A DNA stretch of 64,000 nt, taken from NCBI RefSeq assembly GCF_029892605.1, contig NZ_JARXWF010000015.1, forward strand, positions 1 to 64,000, given 5' to 3'. A program made the translations under genes and the position numbers. Under the pieces are notes generated by a model that was given only the letters and a program-made list of their open reading frames with translations, made no database searches and had not been told where the DNA came from. Positions 63,560-64,000 of this stretch are shown here, piece by piece. How positions within the stretch are numbered: position 1 is the stretch's first letter; the number at the start of each line of letters is the position of its first letter. The DNA is from Parabacteroides sp. PM6-13. Its GTDB lineage: Bacteria > Bacteroidota > Bacteroidia > Bacteroidales > Tannerellaceae.

Positions 63560-64000
63560 ATGAAAAGATATATCCTGTTGATTTTGCTGTGTGTGAACGC
63601 GTCGTTGGGCTGGAGTCAGACCAACAGCGAACAGGCCGTGCCGGTCGACTCCGTGCCAGTGCGGATGCCGATTGCTGAATACACCTTCAAGCCAAAGCAA
63701 CTGATCCTGCCCGCGGCACTTATCGGCGTAGGGGCAGCCGGGCATCTGATCGATGGTATGGAAGATTATCACCTCTTCAAGCGGGGAACGCGCGACAAGC
63801 AGATACGGGTTGATGACTACCTGGAATGGGGTATGCTCGGTTGGGTATTTGTATGCGATCTGATGGGAAAAGAGAAACACAACTGGGTAGACCAATTGAT
63901 GGTGGTAGGGCTGGCTGAGGTATTGAATGCCGGCATGGTGCAGGGATTGAAAGAGGTGGTCGATGTCAAACGTCCGGACGGCAAGTCTCACAGCTTTCCA
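63560..64000 (+). CDS. PAP2-superfamily phosphatase, partial (runs off the window)
   Basis: 147 codons are visible from the ATG of MKRYILLILLCVNASLGWSQ, a signal peptide. Hydrophobic helices (LILPAALIGVGAAGHLID, WGMLGWVFVCDLMG) and the first acid-phosphatase motif K-x6-RP (KEVVDVKRPDGKSHSFP, where SGH would follow) identify a PAP2-type lipid or phosphate phosphatase. Its activity is at the membrane, facing the periplasm. Confidence 0.82.
   Translation, partial: MKRYILLILLCVNASLGWSQTNSEQAVPVDSVPVRMPIAEYTFKPKQLILPAALIGVGAAGHLIDGMEDYHLFKRGTRDKQIRVDDYLEWGMLGWVFVCDLMGKEKHNWVDQLMVVGLAEVLNAGMVQGLKEVVDVKRPDGKSHSFP

Noticed and set aside
1-64000. CRISPR array
   Set aside because: No regularly spaced direct repeats with unique spacers are visible; all short repeats found are REP-like or AT-rich intergenic elements, and no cas genes occur.

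Overview
The window reads as chromosomal DNA of a gut-type Bacteroidales, most like Parabacteroides or a related Tannerellaceae. The evidence is a type V (FimA/Mfa-type) fimbrial operon, a FecR/SusC/SusD polysaccharide locus with an ECF sigma factor, a fused CcsBA cytochrome c maturation protein, promoters of the Bacteroidetes TAnnTTTG type, and weak or absent Shine-Dalgarno sequences. The genus is an inference; no rRNA is present to confirm it.

Layout. 1-510: no gene, but a REP-like hairpin, a pyrimidine tract and a block that recurs near 53.2 kb. 510-8421 (minus): a four-gene fimbrial operon read as tip-like protein, accessory fimbrillin, major fimbrillin and FimB/Mfa2-like protein, with a terminator-like hairpin between the last two. 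8422-9380: repeats and the fimbrial promoter region. 9381-17439: housekeeping genes (ccsBA, aroC, a SlyD-type isomerase, a thioredoxin-like/DUF6132-like pair, an FAD oxidoreductase, radA). 17471-19520: a HigBA-like toxin-antitoxin pair, two tandem ORF6N genes and tRNA-Arg(CCG). 19717-21551: asnA and ung. 21575-29705: a sugar-use cluster without SusCD (AraC regulator, sugar-porter MFS, DUF5107-TPR protein, GH35). 29788-41150: AraC and TetR regulators, malate dehydrogenase, amidase, exonuclease, TonB, MaoC, typA, an ECF sigma factor, an alanine/sodium symporter and a repeat protein.

41.9-49.7 kb is an AT-rich accessory stretch ending at tRNA-Lys(TTT). It holds a small repeat protein, an orphan XRE protein, an N-formylglutamate amidohydrolase-like gene, a 5'-truncated ADP-ribosylglycohydrolase, a BspA-type LRR protein with a small partner gene, a lipoprotein/beta-barrel pair, a class II Fic protein with repeated upstream sites, and a decayed transposase end. 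49.9-52.6 kb returns to housekeeping genes (AI-2E family transporter, DacB). 52.6-53.3 kb is a nested set of inverted repeats. 53346-63486 is a polysaccharide utilisation locus in the order FecR, SusC, SusD, GH2, ECF sigma factor. A PAP2 phosphatase gene runs off the right edge.

How the parts work together. The PUL would bind and import an oligosaccharide through SusD/SusC and trim it with the GH2 enzyme, under FecR/ECF control. The GH35 cluster is a second, simpler galactoside route. The candidates for undescribed biology are the Fic gene with its GATACG-repeat promoter, the BspA-LRR/partner pair, the fimbrial operon with its attenuator and fimbrillin-like FimB tail, and the two-copy conserved hairpin block.
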